A stretch of 5,966 bases of DNA, from positions 1 to 5,966 of the forward strand of contig JAUXUZ010000379.1 of the NCBI GenBank assembly GCA_030680655.1. Direction: 5' to 3'. Of the stretch, positions 5,904 to 5,966 are shown piece after piece. The position numbers and the translations under genes are program-made. The notes below the pieces were generated by a model that did no database searches, was not told the DNA's origin, and saw only the letters and a program-made list of their open reading frames with translations. Positions within the stretch are counted from its first letter, which is position 1. The number at the start of each line of letters is the position of its first letter. The stretch comes from Phycisphaerales bacterium. GTDB lineage: Bacteria > Planctomycetota > Phycisphaerae > Phycisphaerales > UBA1924.

Positions 5904-5925
5904 GGGCCGCACCGGGGCCCGTCGG

Positions 5926-5966
5926 GACTCTCATAGTTGCTGGATCAGGATTTGGGGGGCAGGTCA
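5926..5966. repeat. Terminal inverted repeat of the IS3-family element, orfA end
   Basis: The 41 bases are the imperfect inverted partner of 4667-4706 and end in GGGGGCAGGTCA at the last base of the window. The repeat lies upstream of orfA, where the IS promoter is expected; I see no strong -35/-10 pair. Confidence 0.92.

Larger units (their letters stand above)
4667..5966 (-). mobile_element. Complete IS3-family insertion sequence (IS407-like), 1300 bp
   Basis: The element runs between terminal inverted repeats that both begin TGACCTGCCCCC. It encodes orfA (HTH and leucine zipper) and orfB (DDE transposase) in the -1 frame, the standard IS3-family plan. The length of 1300 bp is typical. Both reading frames are intact and the catalytic triad is present, so it may be active. 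It is inserted in a DUF2330 gene on the same strand as that gene. The host bases beside the left end are ACCCC; IS3 elements usually duplicate 3-4 bases, but the other copy would lie just outside the window and cannot be checked. Assignment to the IS407 subgroup is by recognition of the protein style and ends, not by a search. Confidence 0.93.

Noticed and set aside
1..5966. CRISPR array, tRNA/rRNA genes, toxin-antitoxin or defence genes
   Set aside because: I saw no regularly spaced direct repeats, no tRNA- or rRNA-like sequence and no small paired genes with such motifs. The window is filled by the genes described.

Overview
The window is a high-GC bacterial chromosome segment. By eye it is roughly two-thirds G+C; I did not count. 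It has a housekeeping and transport part on the + strand (1-3743) and, on the - strand, a gene fragment cut off by an insertion sequence (3772-5966). The GcvH sequence style, the DUF2330-type protein and the base composition suggest a planctomycete, perhaps of the Phycisphaerae. That assignment is inference from family resemblance only.

Left part: the 3' end of gcvH, the lipoyl-carrier protein of the glycine cleavage system, enters from the left edge. A 122-base gap follows, holding a GC-rich stem-loop at 438-460. Next comes a two-gene ABC transporter operon: an ATPase of the LolD/MacB/YbbA family (482-1210), then a large 10-helix FtsX-type permease (1167-3743) whose start lies inside the end of the ATPase gene behind a strong Shine-Dalgarno. 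Together they look like a YbbA/YbbP-type type VII (mechanotransmission) ABC system. No periplasmic adaptor gene lies beside them.

Right part: convergent to the permease is the 3' portion of a DUF2330 membrane-protein gene (3772-4666, - strand). Its 5' end is replaced by a complete 1300-bp IS3-family element (4667-5966, probably IS407-like). The element has imperfect 40/41-bp terminal inverted repeats beginning TGACCTGCCCCC, an orfA with helix-turn-helix and leucine zipper, and an orfB transposase with an intact DD(35)E triad. orfB is in the -1 frame relative to orfA. The junction carries a candidate frameshift signal: heptamer G GGA AAG, a 5-6 nt spacer, then a two-tier stem-loop. The last base of the window is the last base of the IS, so the far flank and the target duplication cannot be seen.

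I found no convincing new biological system. The most informative points are the gene disruption by an apparently intact IS, the frameshift signal, several long hairpins in and next to the IS, and the open reading frame shared by the transposase and the disrupted host gene across the IS boundary. There is no gene-free stretch longer than about 300 bases.
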